Source: Actinomadura parmotrematis (GTDB lineage Bacteria; Actinomycetota; Actinomycetes; Streptosporangiales; Streptosporangiaceae). Taken from it: a stretch of 64,000 bases of DNA. The translations under genes were made by a program, and so were the position numbers. Of this stretch, positions 1-8,677 are shown piece after piece. Under the pieces are notes generated by a model. The model was not told the origin of the DNA. It made no database searches and saw only the letters and a list, made by a program, of their open reading frames with translations. How positions within the stretch are numbered: position 1 is the first letter of the stretch; each line of letters begins with the position of its first letter. The stretch lies in the NCBI RefSeq assembly GCF_019458805.1, contig NZ_JAIBOA010000016.1, positions 124,001 to 188,000 on the forward strand. The letters run 5' to 3'.

Positions 1-1
1 C

Positions 2-730
2 GAAGCGCTCTGGGCGCGCGCCGCCGAGCTCGGCGTTCCGGTCGTGCAGGGCCGCGTCACCGGCGTCGTCCAGCGCGCCGGCCACGTCGAGGCCGCCGGG
101 CACCGGGCGCGCTGGCTCGTCGCCGCCGACGGCCTGCACTCGCCGCTGCGCGCCGCGCTCGGCCTGGACGCGCCCGTCCCGCCGCCGCGCCGCTACGGCC
201 TGCGCCGCCACTTCCGGACGCCGCCCTGGACCGACCTGGTCGAGGTCCACTGGGCGGGCGACGCCGAAGCGTACGTGACGCCGGTCGGCCCCGACCTCGT
301 CGGCGTCGCGCTGCTGAGCGGCGCCCGCCGCCCCTACGCCGACCACCTGGCCGCGTTCCCCGAGCTGCGCGCCCGCCTCGCCGGCCCCGCCGCGTCGCGC
401 GTGCGCGGCGCCGGGCCGCTGCGCCGCCGCGCCCGCCGCCGCGTCGCCGGCCGCGTCCTGCTCGTCGGCGACGCCGCCGGGTACGTCGACGCCCTCACCG
501 GCGAGGGCGTGTCCCTGGCCGTCCGCGCCGCCGGGGAGCTGGTGCGCTGCCTGGCGGCGGACCGGCCCGGCGACTACGAGGCGGCCTGGCGGTCCCTGAC
601 CCGCCGCCACCGCCTGCTGACCGGCGCGCTGCTCGGCGCCCGGCGCCGCCCCGCCACCGCCCGGCTGATCGTCCCGCTGGCGCGGCGGCTGCCGCTGGCG
701 TTCGGGACGGCCGTCCGCGCCCTCGCCTGA
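2..730 (+). CDS. Geranylgeranyl-reductase-family FAD oxidoreductase (5' end outside window)
   Basis: C-terminal part of a flavoprotein of the geranylgeranyl reductase / aromatic-ring hydroxylase superfamily. The reading frame is open from the first bases, so the N-terminal Rossmann motif lies upstream. The visible part has the family's second FAD-binding block, VLLVGDAAGYVDALTGEG, at about 106 codons from the stop. Such enzymes reduce isoprenoid chains or oxidise lipids using FAD. It precedes crtI by 35 nt on the same strand, so it probably belongs to the isoprenoid/carotenoid operon. The exact substrate cannot be read from this fragment; a polyketide- or quinone-modifying role is an alternative. 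Confidence 0.8.
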   Translation, partial: EALWARAAELGVPVVQGRVTGVVQRAGHVEAAGHRARWLVAADGLHSPLRAALGLDAPVPPPRRYGLRRHFRTPPWTDLVEVHWAGDAEAYVTPVGPDLVGVALLSGARRPYADHLAAFPELRARLAGPAASRVRGAGPLRRRARRRVAGRVLLVGDAAGYVDALTGEGVSLAVRAAGELVRCLAADRPGDYEAAWRSLTRRHRLLTGALLGARRRPATARLIVPLARRLPLAFGTAVRALA

Positions 731-765
731 CCCCGACCGCCCGCCGAACCCCAGGAGCCGCACGC

Positions 766-2247
766 ATGAAGAACGGACCCGTCGTCGTCATCGGGGCGGG
801 CCTCGCCGGCCTGGCCGCCGCCGTGCGCCTCGCCGCCGCCGGCCGCGACGTCCAGGTCGTCGAGGCCCGCGGCGAGCCCGGCGGCTGCTGCGGGACCGCC
901 ACCGCCGGCCCGTACCGCTTCGACACCGGACCCTCGGTGCTGACGATGCCGGGCGTCCTCGCCGACGTGTTCGGCGCCGCCGGCGAGGACATGGACGCCT
1001 GGCTCCCGCTCCAGCGCCTGGACCCCTACTACCGCCTCGCCTACGACGACGGGTCGCACCTGGACGTCGTCGCGGGCGCCGACGCCATGACCGAGCGGGT
1101 CGCCGCGCTCTGCGGCCCCGCCGAGGCCGACCGCTACCGCAGGTTCCGGCGCCTCCTCGGGGAGATGTTCGACGCCGAGTGGCCGGTGTTCATCGACGCC
1201 GACGTGACGCGGCTGCGGTCGCTGGCCCGCCCTGCGGCGCTGCTCCGGCTGGCCGCCCTCGGCGGGTTCCGGCGGCTGGACCGGCTGGCCGCCGCGCACC
1301 TCACCGACGACCGGCTGATCAAGGCGCACACCTTCCAGGCCCTCTACGTCGGCCTGCCGCCGCGCCGCGCGCTCGGCATCTACGCCGTCATCGCGCACAT
1401 GGACACCGTCGGCGGCGTCTACTTCCCGCGCGAGGGCGGCATGCACGCGATCCCGCGCGCGCTCGCGGGCGTCGCCGAGAAGGCCGGCGCGCAACTGCGG
1501 TACGGCACCCGTGCCGTGCGGGTGGAGGCCGACTCCGGCGGCGTCACCGGCGTGCGGTTGGAGGGCGGCGAGCGGATCGCGGCCCGGCAGGTCGTGGTGG
1601 CCTGCGACCTGCCGTCGGCGCTCGCGGGCCTGCTGCCGCCGGGCGTCGCCGACTGGCGCACCCGCCGCCCCAAGCACTCGCCGTCCTGCCTGGTCATGCA
1701 TTTCGGCCTCGACCGGACGCTGCCCGGCCAGGCCCACCACACCCTGCACCTCGGCCGCCGGTGGGACGCGGCGTTCGACGCGCTCGCCGCGGGCCGCCCG
1801 CAGCCCGACCCGAACCTGCTCGTCACCTACCCCGCGTCCGACGCCGGCGCCGCGCCCGCCGGGCACGCCACCCTCAGCGTCCTGGAGCCCGCGCCCAACC
1901 TGCACGGCCCGACCGACTGGGCGCGCACCGGCCCGCGCCTGCGGGAACGGCTGCTGCAACGGATGCAGGACCACGGGTACGGCGACCTGTCCGGCGCGCC
2001 CGGCCTCGTCCTCGACCCGCCCGCCTGGCAGCGCCTCGGGCACGCCGCCGGCACCCCGTTCGCGCTCGACCACCGCTTCACCCAGACCGCCTGGTTCCGG
2101 CCGTCGGGCGCGCCGCGCCGCGTCCCCGGCCTGCACCTGGCGGGCATGTTCACCGCCCCGGGCGTCGGCGTGCCGCCGGTGCTGATCTCCGGGCGGCTCG
2201 CCGCCGAACGCATCCTGGCCGAACGCCCGTTGGAGGGCTCCCGATGA
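766..2247 (+). CDS. crtI: Phytoene desaturase (CrtI family)
   Basis: 493-aa flavoprotein, the usual length for CrtI. It shows the N-terminal dinucleotide motif VIGAGLAGLAAAVRL (residues 9-23), the flanking VVEARGEPGGCCGTA block with the family's GG-RxxxxxxxG arrangement, and the C-terminal signature LHLAGMFTAPGVGVPPVLISG near residue 465. CrtI desaturates phytoene to lycopene at the membrane using FAD. The ATG follows an AGGAG-like site 8 nt upstream. Its stop overlaps the start of crtB (ATGA), so the two pathway enzymes are translationally coupled. The number of desaturation steps cannot be told from sequence. Confidence 0.92.
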   Translation: MKNGPVVVIGAGLAGLAAAVRLAAAGRDVQVVEARGEPGGCCGTATAGPYRFDTGPSVLTMPGVLADVFGAAGEDMDAWLPLQRLDPYYRLAYDDGSHLDVVAGADAMTERVAALCGPAEADRYRRFRRLLGEMFDAEWPVFIDADVTRLRSLARPAALLRLAALGGFRRLDRLAAAHLTDDRLIKAHTFQALYVGLPPRRALGIYAVIAHMDTVGGVYFPREGGMHAIPRALAGVAEKAGAQLRYGTRAVRVEADSGGVTGVRLEGGERIAARQVVVACDLPSALAGLLPPGVADWRTRRPKHSPSCLVMHFGLDRTLPGQAHHTLHLGRRWDAAFDALAAGRPQPDPNLLVTYPASDAGAAPAGHATLSVLEPAPNLHGPTDWARTGPRLRERLLQRMQDHGYGDLSGAPGLVLDPPAWQRLGHAAGTPFALDHRFTQTAWFRPSGAPRRVPGLHLAGMFTAPGVGVPPVLISGRLAAERILAERPLEGSR

Positions 2248-3143
2248 CCCTGACCGCCAGCTACGAACGCTGCCGCCGCCTGCACGCCCGGTTCGGCCGC
2301 TCCTACTACCTGGCGACGCTGCTGCTGCCCGCCTGGAAGCGGCGGCACGTGCACGCCCTGTACGGCTTCGCCCGCTACGCCGACGAGATCGTCGACTCGG
2401 CCGAGCTGGACGGCGACCGCGCCGCCGCCCTGGACGCCCTGTCGGGCCGCCTCACCGCCGCCCTCGCCGGCAAGCCCCACCGCGACCCGGTCCTGCCCGC
2501 CTTCGTGCACACCGTCGGCGCCTTCGGCATCGACCACGCCGACGTGCACCTGTTCATGGACGCGATGCGCGCCGACCTCACCGTCACGCGCTACGGCACC
2601 TACGACGACCTGCTCGGCTACATGGCGGGCTCGGCGGCGGCGATCGGCACGATGATGCTGCCGGTCCTGGAGACCGTCCCGGGCGCCCGCGACGCCGCCC
2701 GCGAACCCGCCCGCCAGCTCGGCCTGGCGTTCCAGCTCACCAACTTCCTGCGCGACGTCGCCGAGGACCTGGAGCGCGGCCGCGTCTACCTGCCCGCCGA
2801 GGACATGGACCGGTTCGGGGTCCGCGACGCCGACCTGCGCGCGCCGCGGACGGGGCCCGCGCTGCGCGCCCTGATCGCGTTCGAGGCCGAGCGCGCCCGC
2901 GAGCACTACCGGCTGGCGGCGCCCGGCGTCGCGCTGCTCGCCCCGTCGTCGCGGCCCTGCATCCGCGCCGCCCACCAGCTCTACGGCGGCATCCTGGACC
3001 GGATCGAGGCGGCCGGGCACGACGTGCTGGCCGGCCGGGCGCGGGTGCCGCGCCGCGACCGGGCGACGATCTTCGTGCGGCAGCTCGCGGCCGCCGCCAC
3101 CGCCGGCCGCGGCGAGCGCCGCGCCGTCGCGGAGCCCGCCTGA
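2244..3143 (+). CDS. crtB: Phytoene synthase
   Basis: 299-aa trans-isoprenyl head-to-head synthase, which condenses two geranylgeranyl diphosphates to phytoene. Both aspartate-rich metal-binding motifs are present: YADEIVDS (about residues 46-53) and LTNFLRDVAEDLERGRVYLP (about residues 166-185). The start is the ATG in the ATGA overlap with crtI, consistent with coupled synthesis of the first two carotenoid enzymes. The plsX-like gene follows after 1 nt. No GGPP synthase is visible in the window, so the substrate must be made by an enzyme encoded elsewhere or upstream. Confidence 0.93.
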   Translation: MTLTASYERCRRLHARFGRSYYLATLLLPAWKRRHVHALYGFARYADEIVDSAELDGDRAAALDALSGRLTAALAGKPHRDPVLPAFVHTVGAFGIDHADVHLFMDAMRADLTVTRYGTYDDLLGYMAGSAAAIGTMMLPVLETVPGARDAAREPARQLGLAFQLTNFLRDVAEDLERGRVYLPAEDMDRFGVRDADLRAPRTGPALRALIAFEAERAREHYRLAAPGVALLAPSSRPCIRAAHQLYGGILDRIEAAGHDVLAGRARVPRRDRATIFVRQLAAAATAGRGERRAVAEPA

Positions 3144-3144
3144 G

Positions 3145-4116
3145 ATGGCGGCGGTCCAGGCGGCCCCGGTCCTGGTCGACGCGATGGGCGGCGACCACGG
3201 CCCCGACGCGACCGTGCACGGCGCCGTGCGCGCCCACCGCGACCACGGCGTCGCGGTGACGCTGGTCGGGCACGGCGACGAGATCGGCGCCCGGCTGCGG
3301 CGGCACGGCGCCGAGGCCGAGATCGAGATCCTGCACGCCGAGCAGGCCGTCCCGATGGCCGAGCGCGGTGCGGGCGCGCTCGCCTGGCGGCGCTCCAGCC
3401 TCGCCGTCGGCTGCGCCGCGCTGGCGGGCGCGGCCGGGTCGGGCCTGGTGTCGGCGGGCTCGACGGGCGCGGTCGTGGCGTGCGCGGTGCGCGGCCTCGG
3501 GCGGGCGCCCGGCGTGCTGCGGCCCGCCCTCGCCGTCGCGCTCCCGACGCTGGACGGCGGCGCGACCGTGCTGGTCGACGCGGGCGCCACCGCCGACCCG
3601 GCGCCGCCGATGCTCGCCCAGTTCGCCGGGCTCGGCGCCGGCTACGCCCGCCGGGTCCTCGGCGTCGCCGCGCCGCGCGTCGGGCTGCTGTCGATCGGGT
3701 CCGAGCCCGGCAAGGGCAACCGGCTGGCCCGCGAGGCCGCCGAGCTGATCGCGGCGGCCGCGCCGGCGGCGGGCCTGCGGTTCGCCGGCGGCGTCGAGGG
3801 CCACGACGTCCTGACCGGCGCGGTGGACGTGCTGGTCACCGACGGGTTCACCGGCAACGTGGTGCTGAAGAACGTCGAGGGCACCGTCCGCACCGTCCTC
3901 GCGATGGTCGCGCGGGCGGGCGGCGCGCACCCCGCCCGGCTGCGCGAGGTCGCCCGCCGCTACTGCCCCGAGACGCATGGCGGCGCCGCCCTGCTCGGCC
4001 TCGCCGGGACGGTCGTCGTCGCGCACGGCTCGTCGGACGCGGCGACCATCGCGCGCGCCTGCGTCGTCGCCCGCGACCTGGCCGGGACGCCCGCTACCGG
4101 GGACGGGGATGGCTGA
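3145..4116 (+). CDS. plsX: PlsX-like acyl-ACP:phosphate acyltransferase
   Basis: 323 aa, the normal PlsX size. The N-terminal motif DAMGGDHGPDATVHGAVRA (residues 10-28) corresponds to the family's DAMGGD-xxP signature, and the C-terminal half keeps VDVLVTDGFTGNVVLKNVEG. PlsX converts acyl-ACP to acyl-phosphate, the donor used by PlsY. The gene starts 1 nt after crtB, so it is co-transcribed with carotenoid genes rather than with the fab/rpmF genes that normally accompany plsX. This suggests a dedicated paralogue. It overlaps the convergent crtA-like gene by 23 nt. Confidence 0.85.
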   Translation: MAAVQAAPVLVDAMGGDHGPDATVHGAVRAHRDHGVAVTLVGHGDEIGARLRRHGAEAEIEILHAEQAVPMAERGAGALAWRRSSLAVGCAALAGAAGSGLVSAGSTGAVVACAVRGLGRAPGVLRPALAVALPTLDGGATVLVDAGATADPAPPMLAQFAGLGAGYARRVLGVAAPRVGLLSIGSEPGKGNRLAREAAELIAAAAPAAGLRFAGGVEGHDVLTGAVDVLVTDGFTGNVVLKNVEGTVRTVLAMVARAGGAHPARLREVARRYCPETHGGAALLGLAGTVVVAHGSSDAATIARACVVARDLAGTPATGDGDG

Positions 4117-4825
4117 GCCCGGAGCCCGCCAGCGGGTCGGCGCCGTCCCAGGCGCCCGCGCTGCCGAGCGGCGCCAGCCGGGCGAACAGCTCCTCGCCGT
4201 ACCAGCCGCGCTCGCGCACCGCGCCGATCACCCGCCGGTGCGCCTCGCCCCGGTGGGCGAAGGCGGTGACGGCGGCGGCGTCGCGCCACAGCGAGAACGT
4301 CGCCTGCCGGACGAGCGGCCACTCGCCGACGCCGACCGAGGCCAGGCGGCCGTCGGCGGCGGCGAGCGCCCGGTCCACCGCCGGGACCGCCCGGTGGAAC
4401 TCCGCCAGCCGCGACGGCCGGATCGCCGCGCGCGTCAGCACCGCCAGCGGCCCGGCCGCCGTCCCGGCGCCGGAGGCCCCGGCGAACGGGTCGACGCCGC
4501 CCCAGGTGCCGCGCGCGGACAGCGGCGCGAACCGGCCGTGCCACGCCTCGTCCGCCTCGCGCCGCCAGCGGCGTGCGATCGGCGAGGCGTCGAGGAAGGC
4601 GTCCAGGTCGGCCTCGTCCCGCCACACCGCGAGCAGCGCCCAGCGGCGCGGATCGGCGCCGGGCGCCGCGGACGCGCCGCGCCCGGTGCCGAGCAGCCGC
4701 CAGAAGCCCAGCCCGGCCGTGGCGCGCAGCACCGGCCGGTCGAACGCCATGTACCGCGCCGCGCGGCGGCGCGGGTACCTCACCAGATGGAAGGAAACGA
4801 TGCTCGCGACGTTCGTGGCCGTCAT
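4094..4825 (-). CDS. Spheroidene-monooxygenase-like protein (CrtA family)
   Basis: 243-aa protein resembling CrtA-type carotenoid 2-ketolases. It has the N-terminal core SFHLVRYPRRRAARYMAF, then LRATAGLGFWRLLGTGRG, a middle domain with WALLAVWRDEADLDAFL, and a C-terminal repeat of the dimeric alpha/beta-barrel type (RQATFSLWRDAAAVTAFAHR). CrtA oxidises C-2 of acyclic carotenoids. The ATG at 4825 lies inside plsY, transcribed the other way, giving a 26-nt head-to-head overlap; an internal GTG at 4783 would remove it but would cut conserved residues. Its place between plsX and plsY within the carotenoid cluster supports the call. Confidence 0.75.
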   Translation of the reverse strand: MTATNVASIVSFHLVRYPRRRAARYMAFDRPVLRATAGLGFWRLLGTGRGASAAPGADPRRWALLAVWRDEADLDAFLDASPIARRWRREADEAWHGRFAPLSARGTWGGVDPFAGASGAGTAAGPLAVLTRAAIRPSRLAEFHRAVPAVDRALAAADGRLASVGVGEWPLVRQATFSLWRDAAAVTAFAHRGEAHRRVIGAVRERGWYGEELFARLAPLGSAGAWDGADPLAGSGLSHPRPR

Positions 4826-5393
4826 CGCCGGCTACCTTCTCGGGTCGGTGCCGGTCGCGGTGCTGGCCTGCCGTGCGCACGGGTTCGACCCGCGCGAGAC
4901 CGGCGACCGCAACCCCGGGTTCTGGAACGTCAAGGAGCGCCTCGGCGCGCGCGCGGCGGTGCCGGTGTTCGCCGGCGACATGGCCAAGGGCGCGCTCGCC
5001 GGGCTGGTCGGGCTGCTCGCGGGCGGCGCGCACGTCACCGCCCTCGGCGCGGTGGCGGAGGCGAGCGCGGTCCCGGCGTACGCGGCGGTCGCGGCGGCGA
5101 TGGTCGGGCACGCCTGGCCGGTGTTCGCCGGGTTCCGGGGCGGCCGGTCCATCCTGACGTTCGCGGGCGGCTTCGCGGTGCTGTGCCCGCCCGCCTTCGC
5201 GCTCGGCCTCGTGCTGCTGGTGGCGGTGTCGCGGGCCCGCTCGTTCGCGGTGGGGACGCGGGTGGCGGTGTTCGCGCTGCCGGTGCTGCAAGCGCTGTTC
5301 GCGCCGCTGGCGCTGGTGGCGGCCACGGGCGCGCTGATGTGCCTCATCGGCCTGCGGTTCGGCCAGGCCGCGGTGGCCGAGCGGCGGGCGTGA
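4800..5393 (+). CDS. plsY: PlsY-like acyl-phosphate:glycerol-3-phosphate acyltransferase
   Basis: 197-aa polytopic membrane protein. The first loop, GSVPVAVLACRAHGFDPRET followed by GDRNPGFWNV, matches the PlsY pattern, and VGHAWPVFAGFRGGRS corresponds to the second family motif. The third-loop motif is poorly conserved, so the acceptor could differ from glycerol-3-phosphate. PlsY uses acyl-phosphate made by PlsX, and plsX lies 0.7 kb upstream, separated by the oppositely oriented crtA-like gene. An AAGGAAACG stretch precedes the ATG. The 3' end overlaps the convergent glycosyltransferase gene by 50 nt. Confidence 0.8.
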   Translation: MLATFVAVIAGYLLGSVPVAVLACRAHGFDPRETGDRNPGFWNVKERLGARAAVPVFAGDMAKGALAGLVGLLAGGAHVTALGAVAEASAVPAYAAVAAAMVGHAWPVFAGFRGGRSILTFAGGFAVLCPPAFALGLVLLVAVSRARSFAVGTRVAVFALPVLQALFAPLALVAATGALMCLIGLRFGQAAVAERRA

Positions 5394-6459
5394 CGGGCGC
5401 CGGGTAGGTGCGGCCCCGCCACGTCCGGACGGGACGCAGCGTCGCCTGCGTGAGCCGGACGGCGGACGCGGCGTCCAGCAGCGGCGACAGCCACACCCCC
5501 GGACCCGGCCGGGTGTAGCTGCCGCGCAGCGGCGCGAGCAGCGCCAGCCGCATGGCGAGCAGCCCGAGGTCCAGGCGCGTCGGGCGGCCCGCCAGGGCGC
5601 GCGCCTGCGGCAGCACCATCGCCAGCCAGACGACGGCGAGGTCCAGCGCGCGGTCGCGCGGCGCGCTGACGTCGGCGAGCGGCAGGGAGCGCCCCCACTC
5701 GCGCCACACCTCGGCCGCCGAGGCGTGCATGTCGACCTCCAGGAGGCCCCCGGCGTCCAGGAAGGCGACCCGCCAGCCGTCGGCGGCGAGGAGCCGGCCG
5801 AGCGCGACGTCGTCGGTCATGTGGCCGCGCACCCGCGCGAACCCGCCGGCGGAGATCATCGCCGCCCGCCGGAACGCCGTGCACTGCCCGTTGGCGAGCA
5901 CCCGGTGCGGCGGGGGAGGGACGGCCGACCCGACCGGCCCGAGCCGGTACACCAGGGCGGCGAGGAACGAGGCGTGCAGGGCCTGCTCGGCGGCGCCGTC
6001 GCAGATGAACCGGGGCCCGGCCGTCACGAGCTCGTGCTCGTCCAGGCGCGCGGCGAGCGCCCCGAGCAGGCCCGGCCGGGGCCGGGTGTCGGCGTCGAGC
6101 GTGACGACGATGTCGCCGGACGCCGCCGCGACGCCCTGGTGCAGCGCCCACTGCTTGCCGACCCAGCCGTCCGGCAGCGGCGCGCCCGGCAGCACCCGCG
6201 CGCCGAGCGAGGCGGCGAACGCGGCGGTGCCGTCGCCCGACCGGTCGTCCACGACGATCACCTCGGCGGCGGCGGGGTCGGCGAGGACGCCGCGCAGGCA
6301 CGGCCCGATGCGGTGCCGCTCGTCGCGGGCGGGGATGACGACCGAGACGCGCGGGCCGCCGTCCGCCGGCGCGAGCGGCGGCAGCCGGAGCCGCCCCCGC
6401 GCGAGCCGGGCGCCCGCGACGCCCGCCGCCGCCGCCTGGGCGAGGGTGAGGGCCCTCAC
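5344..6459 (-). CDS. Family 2 glycosyltransferase, CruG/CrtQ-like
   Basis: 371-aa GT2 enzyme. Visible motifs are VSVVIPARDERHRIG (about residues 38-52), the nucleotide-sugar-binding VVDDRSGDGT (69-78), the metal-binding DAD (123-125) and a C-terminal hydrophobic region. I chose the GTG at 6459, whose GTGA overlaps the stop of the upstream desaturase gene; a longer frame runs into that gene. Carotenoid clusters often carry such an enzyme to glycosylate tertiary or C-2 hydroxyls (CruG in cyanobacteria, CrtQ in others). Next to a CruF-like gene, glycosylation of a hydroxylated acyclic carotenoid is the likely role; the sugar is unknown. Confidence 0.8.
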   Translation of the reverse strand: MRALTLAQAAAAGVAGARLARGRLRLPPLAPADGGPRVSVVIPARDERHRIGPCLRGVLADPAAAEVIVVDDRSGDGTAAFAASLGARVLPGAPLPDGWVGKQWALHQGVAAASGDIVVTLDADTRPRPGLLGALAARLDEHELVTAGPRFICDGAAEQALHASFLAALVYRLGPVGSAVPPPPHRVLANGQCTAFRRAAMISAGGFARVRGHMTDDVALGRLLAADGWRVAFLDAGGLLEVDMHASAAEVWREWGRSLPLADVSAPRDRALDLAVVWLAMVLPQARALAGRPTRLDLGLLAMRLALLAPLRGSYTRPGPGVWLSPLLDAASAVRLTQATLRPVRTWRGRTYPAPVTPAARPPRPGRTAGR

Positions 6460-7886
6460 CGGGGGAAGTCCTCGCCGACCATGCGGGCGACCATCCGCCC
6501 GCCCATCGCCACCAGCGGCAGCCCGCCGCCGGGGTGCGCGGACCCGCCCACCAGGTACAGGCCGCGGCGCGGACCCCGGTTGCCGGGCCGCCGGAACGGC
6601 GACAGGGCGCCCCGGTAGGCCGTCCCGTAGATCGCGCCGCCCCACGCCCGGTAGCGGTCGCGCAGGTCGGCGGGGGTGAACAGGTCCACCGAGCGGAGCC
6701 GCCCGGACAGGTCGTGGCCGCGCTCGGCGAGCCGCTCCAGGATCACGTCGCGGTAGCTCTCGGGCGTCAGCGGCCAGCGCGCGGGGTCGCGGGCGGGCAC
6801 GTTGACCAGCAGCACCTGGTTCTCGCAGCCGGGCGGCGCCTGCGTCGGGTCGTCCACGGCCGAGCAGCCGATGTAGACGGTCGGGTCCAGCGGGGGGCGG
6901 CGCCGCTGGAAGATGTCGCCGAACTCGCGCCGGTAGTCGCCGGAGAACACGATCGTGTGGTGCGCGAGGCCGGCGGTGCGGCCCTCCACGGCGGCGAGGA
7001 CCAGCATCACCGACGAGGACGGGCCGAGCGCGGCGACGCGGCGGAGGCGCCGCCGGTCGGGCAGCAGCCGCCCGTACAGCTCGGCGGCGTCGGTGTTGGC
7101 GACGACGGCGTCCGCGCGGACGCGCTCGCCGGAGTCCAGGACGGCGCCGGTCACCGCGCCGCCGGCGTCGGTGAGGCGCCGCACGCCCGTCCCGAGGTGG
7201 ACGCGGACGCCCGCCTCGTCGAGCAGGGCGGCGAGGTCGGCGGCGAGGACGGGCAGGCCGCCCGGCAGGTACCAGCCGCCCTGCCCGTGCTCGATCGCCG
7301 GGACGCAGCCGAGCGACGCGGGCGCGCGGTAGGGGTCCGACCCGGCGTAGGTGGCGTACCGGTTGACGTACCGGTGCAGGCGCGGGTCGCGGAAGTGGCG
7401 GCGGGCGAGGCCGTCCAGGGTGCGGCCGGGGGCGGTCGCGAGCAGGTCGGACGGGCGGGCCTGGCGCGGCGCGGAGCCGAGCGGCCCGGCGAAGAAGGTG
7501 CGCCCGGCGGCGTCCCAGCAGCGCTCGGCCCAGCCGTGGAAGCGGCGCCAGGCCGCGCCCTCGCCGGGCGCGAGCCGCTCGACCTCGGCGGCCATGCGCG
7601 CCGGGTCGCGGCGGGCGCGCAGCTGCGACCCGTCGGGGAAGCGGTAGCGGCAGAGCTCGGCGGGCTCGATCGCCGCGCGGGCGACGCCGAGGTCGCGGAA
7701 CAGGTGCGGCAGCGTCAGCAGCGACGGGCCGAGCGAGAACGCGAACCCGTCGCGGCGGTGCTCGGCGAGCTTGCCGCCGAGGCGCGGCAGCCGCTCGAAC
7801 AGCTCCACGGCGTGGCCGTCGCGGGCCAGCAGCAGCGCGGCGGTCATGCCGCCGACGCCGCCGCCGGCCACGATCACCTCGGCCAT
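6456..7886 (-). CDS. Second carotenoid desaturase/oxidase (CrtI/CrtD/CrtN family)
   Basis: 476-aa flavoprotein paralogous to CrtI. It has VIVAGGGVGGMTAALLLARD at residues 4-23 and the C-terminal family signature GLYLVGGSAHPGGGLPLVAM. CrtI proper is already encoded at 766-2247, so this copy most likely performs a later step such as 3,4-desaturation (CrtD-like) or terminal oxidation. It is closest in style to CrtD/CrtN enzymes with the Sx-HPGGG motif. The ATG at 7886 overlaps the end of the CruF-like gene by 13 nt, and its stop overlaps the glycosyltransferase start, so three genes form one coupled minus-strand operon. Confidence 0.85.
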   Translation of the reverse strand: MAEVIVAGGGVGGMTAALLLARDGHAVELFERLPRLGGKLAEHRRDGFAFSLGPSLLTLPHLFRDLGVARAAIEPAELCRYRFPDGSQLRARRDPARMAAEVERLAPGEGAAWRRFHGWAERCWDAAGRTFFAGPLGSAPRQARPSDLLATAPGRTLDGLARRHFRDPRLHRYVNRYATYAGSDPYRAPASLGCVPAIEHGQGGWYLPGGLPVLAADLAALLDEAGVRVHLGTGVRRLTDAGGAVTGAVLDSGERVRADAVVANTDAAELYGRLLPDRRRLRRVAALGPSSSVMLVLAAVEGRTAGLAHHTIVFSGDYRREFGDIFQRRRPPLDPTVYIGCSAVDDPTQAPPGCENQVLLVNVPARDPARWPLTPESYRDVILERLAERGHDLSGRLRSVDLFTPADLRDRYRAWGGAIYGTAYRGALSPFRRPGNRGPRRGLYLVGGSAHPGGGLPLVAMGGRMVARMVGEDFPR

Positions 7887-8602
7887 CGGCGCGTCCAGGC
7901 CAGTACGGCGAGCAGTCCCATGGTTCCCCCTCCGAGGGCGGCGACGAGCGGGTCGGGCGGGCGGAACACGGCGGCGAACCCGACCGTCTCCATCACGGCC
8001 ATGACCGCGTACAGGACGAGCAGGCCCGCGGGCGGGCGGCGCGCCCCGGCCAGCCGGTCGATCAGCGCCATGAGCAGCAGCGACACCAGCAGCCAGCCGG
8101 CGAAGTTGCCGAGCGGCACGCCCCGGTACGGGCCGGGCTCGTGCCACCGCCACAGGTCCAGGCGCAGCATCTGCGGGTCCAGGAACAGATCCCAGGCGGT
8201 CAGCGCCAGCGCCCCGCAGACGAGCCGCGGCACGCCCCTCGCCGCCGCCGCGCCCACGGCGTGGGCGGCCAGCCCCATCCCGCCCCAGGCCAGCGCGACG
8301 ATCACGGGGACGCCGCCGATCTGCGGGCGCAGCACGCCGGTGTAGTGGTAGGCGCCGAACGGCAGCCCCGTCCGCACGCCGATCCACTCGGCGGCGTACC
8401 CGACCGCGACGGCGCACGCGAACGCGACCGCGCCCCGCCGCCCGTACGCCGACGCGGCGAACGCCGCCGCGCAGCCCGCGAGCAGCACCACGACGACGCT
8501 GGTCAGCGCTACCGGTCGCGCTTGCAGCCCCGACGCGACCTGCCCGGCGACCATCGCCGCCAGCAGCGCGTACCCGACCGCCGCCCCTAGCCGTTTCTCC
8601 AT
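7874..8602 (-). CDS. CruF-type carotenoid 1,2-hydratase (DUF422 membrane protein)
   Basis: 242-aa protein with about seven hydrophobic segments and the CruF/DUF422 signature: LTAWDLFLDPQMLRLDLWRW, then GPYRGVPLGNFAGWLL, with GVRTGLPFGAYHYTGVL earlier. Known members hydrate the terminal double bond of acyclic carotenoids (gamma-carotene and lycopene in cyanobacteria and Deinococcus, bisanhydrobacterioruberin in haloarchaea). It is the first gene of a three-gene minus-strand operon with a desaturase and a glycosyltransferase, an order that fits hydration, desaturation and glycosylation of one end group. It is well separated from the LuxR regulator downstream on the map. Confidence 0.88.
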   Translation of the reverse strand: MEKRLGAAVGYALLAAMVAGQVASGLQARPVALTSVVVVLLAGCAAAFAASAYGRRGAVAFACAVAVGYAAEWIGVRTGLPFGAYHYTGVLRPQIGGVPVIVALAWGGMGLAAHAVGAAAARGVPRLVCGALALTAWDLFLDPQMLRLDLWRWHEPGPYRGVPLGNFAGWLLVSLLLMALIDRLAGARRPPAGLLVLYAVMAVMETVGFAAVFRPPDPLVAALGGGTMGLLAVLAWTRRWPR

Positions 8603-8677
8603 CCCGCACCAACGGCTACCAGCGCACCCCGCGCCCTACCCCCGCAACACCCCGCCCCCGGCGCGTTCTTTGCCCGG

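Noticed and set aside
2-730. Lycopene cyclase identity for the first partial flavoprotein
   Set aside because: The visible GDAAGYVDALTGEG block fits geranylgeranyl-reductase-like enzymes better; the N-terminus is outside the window, so no firmer call is possible.
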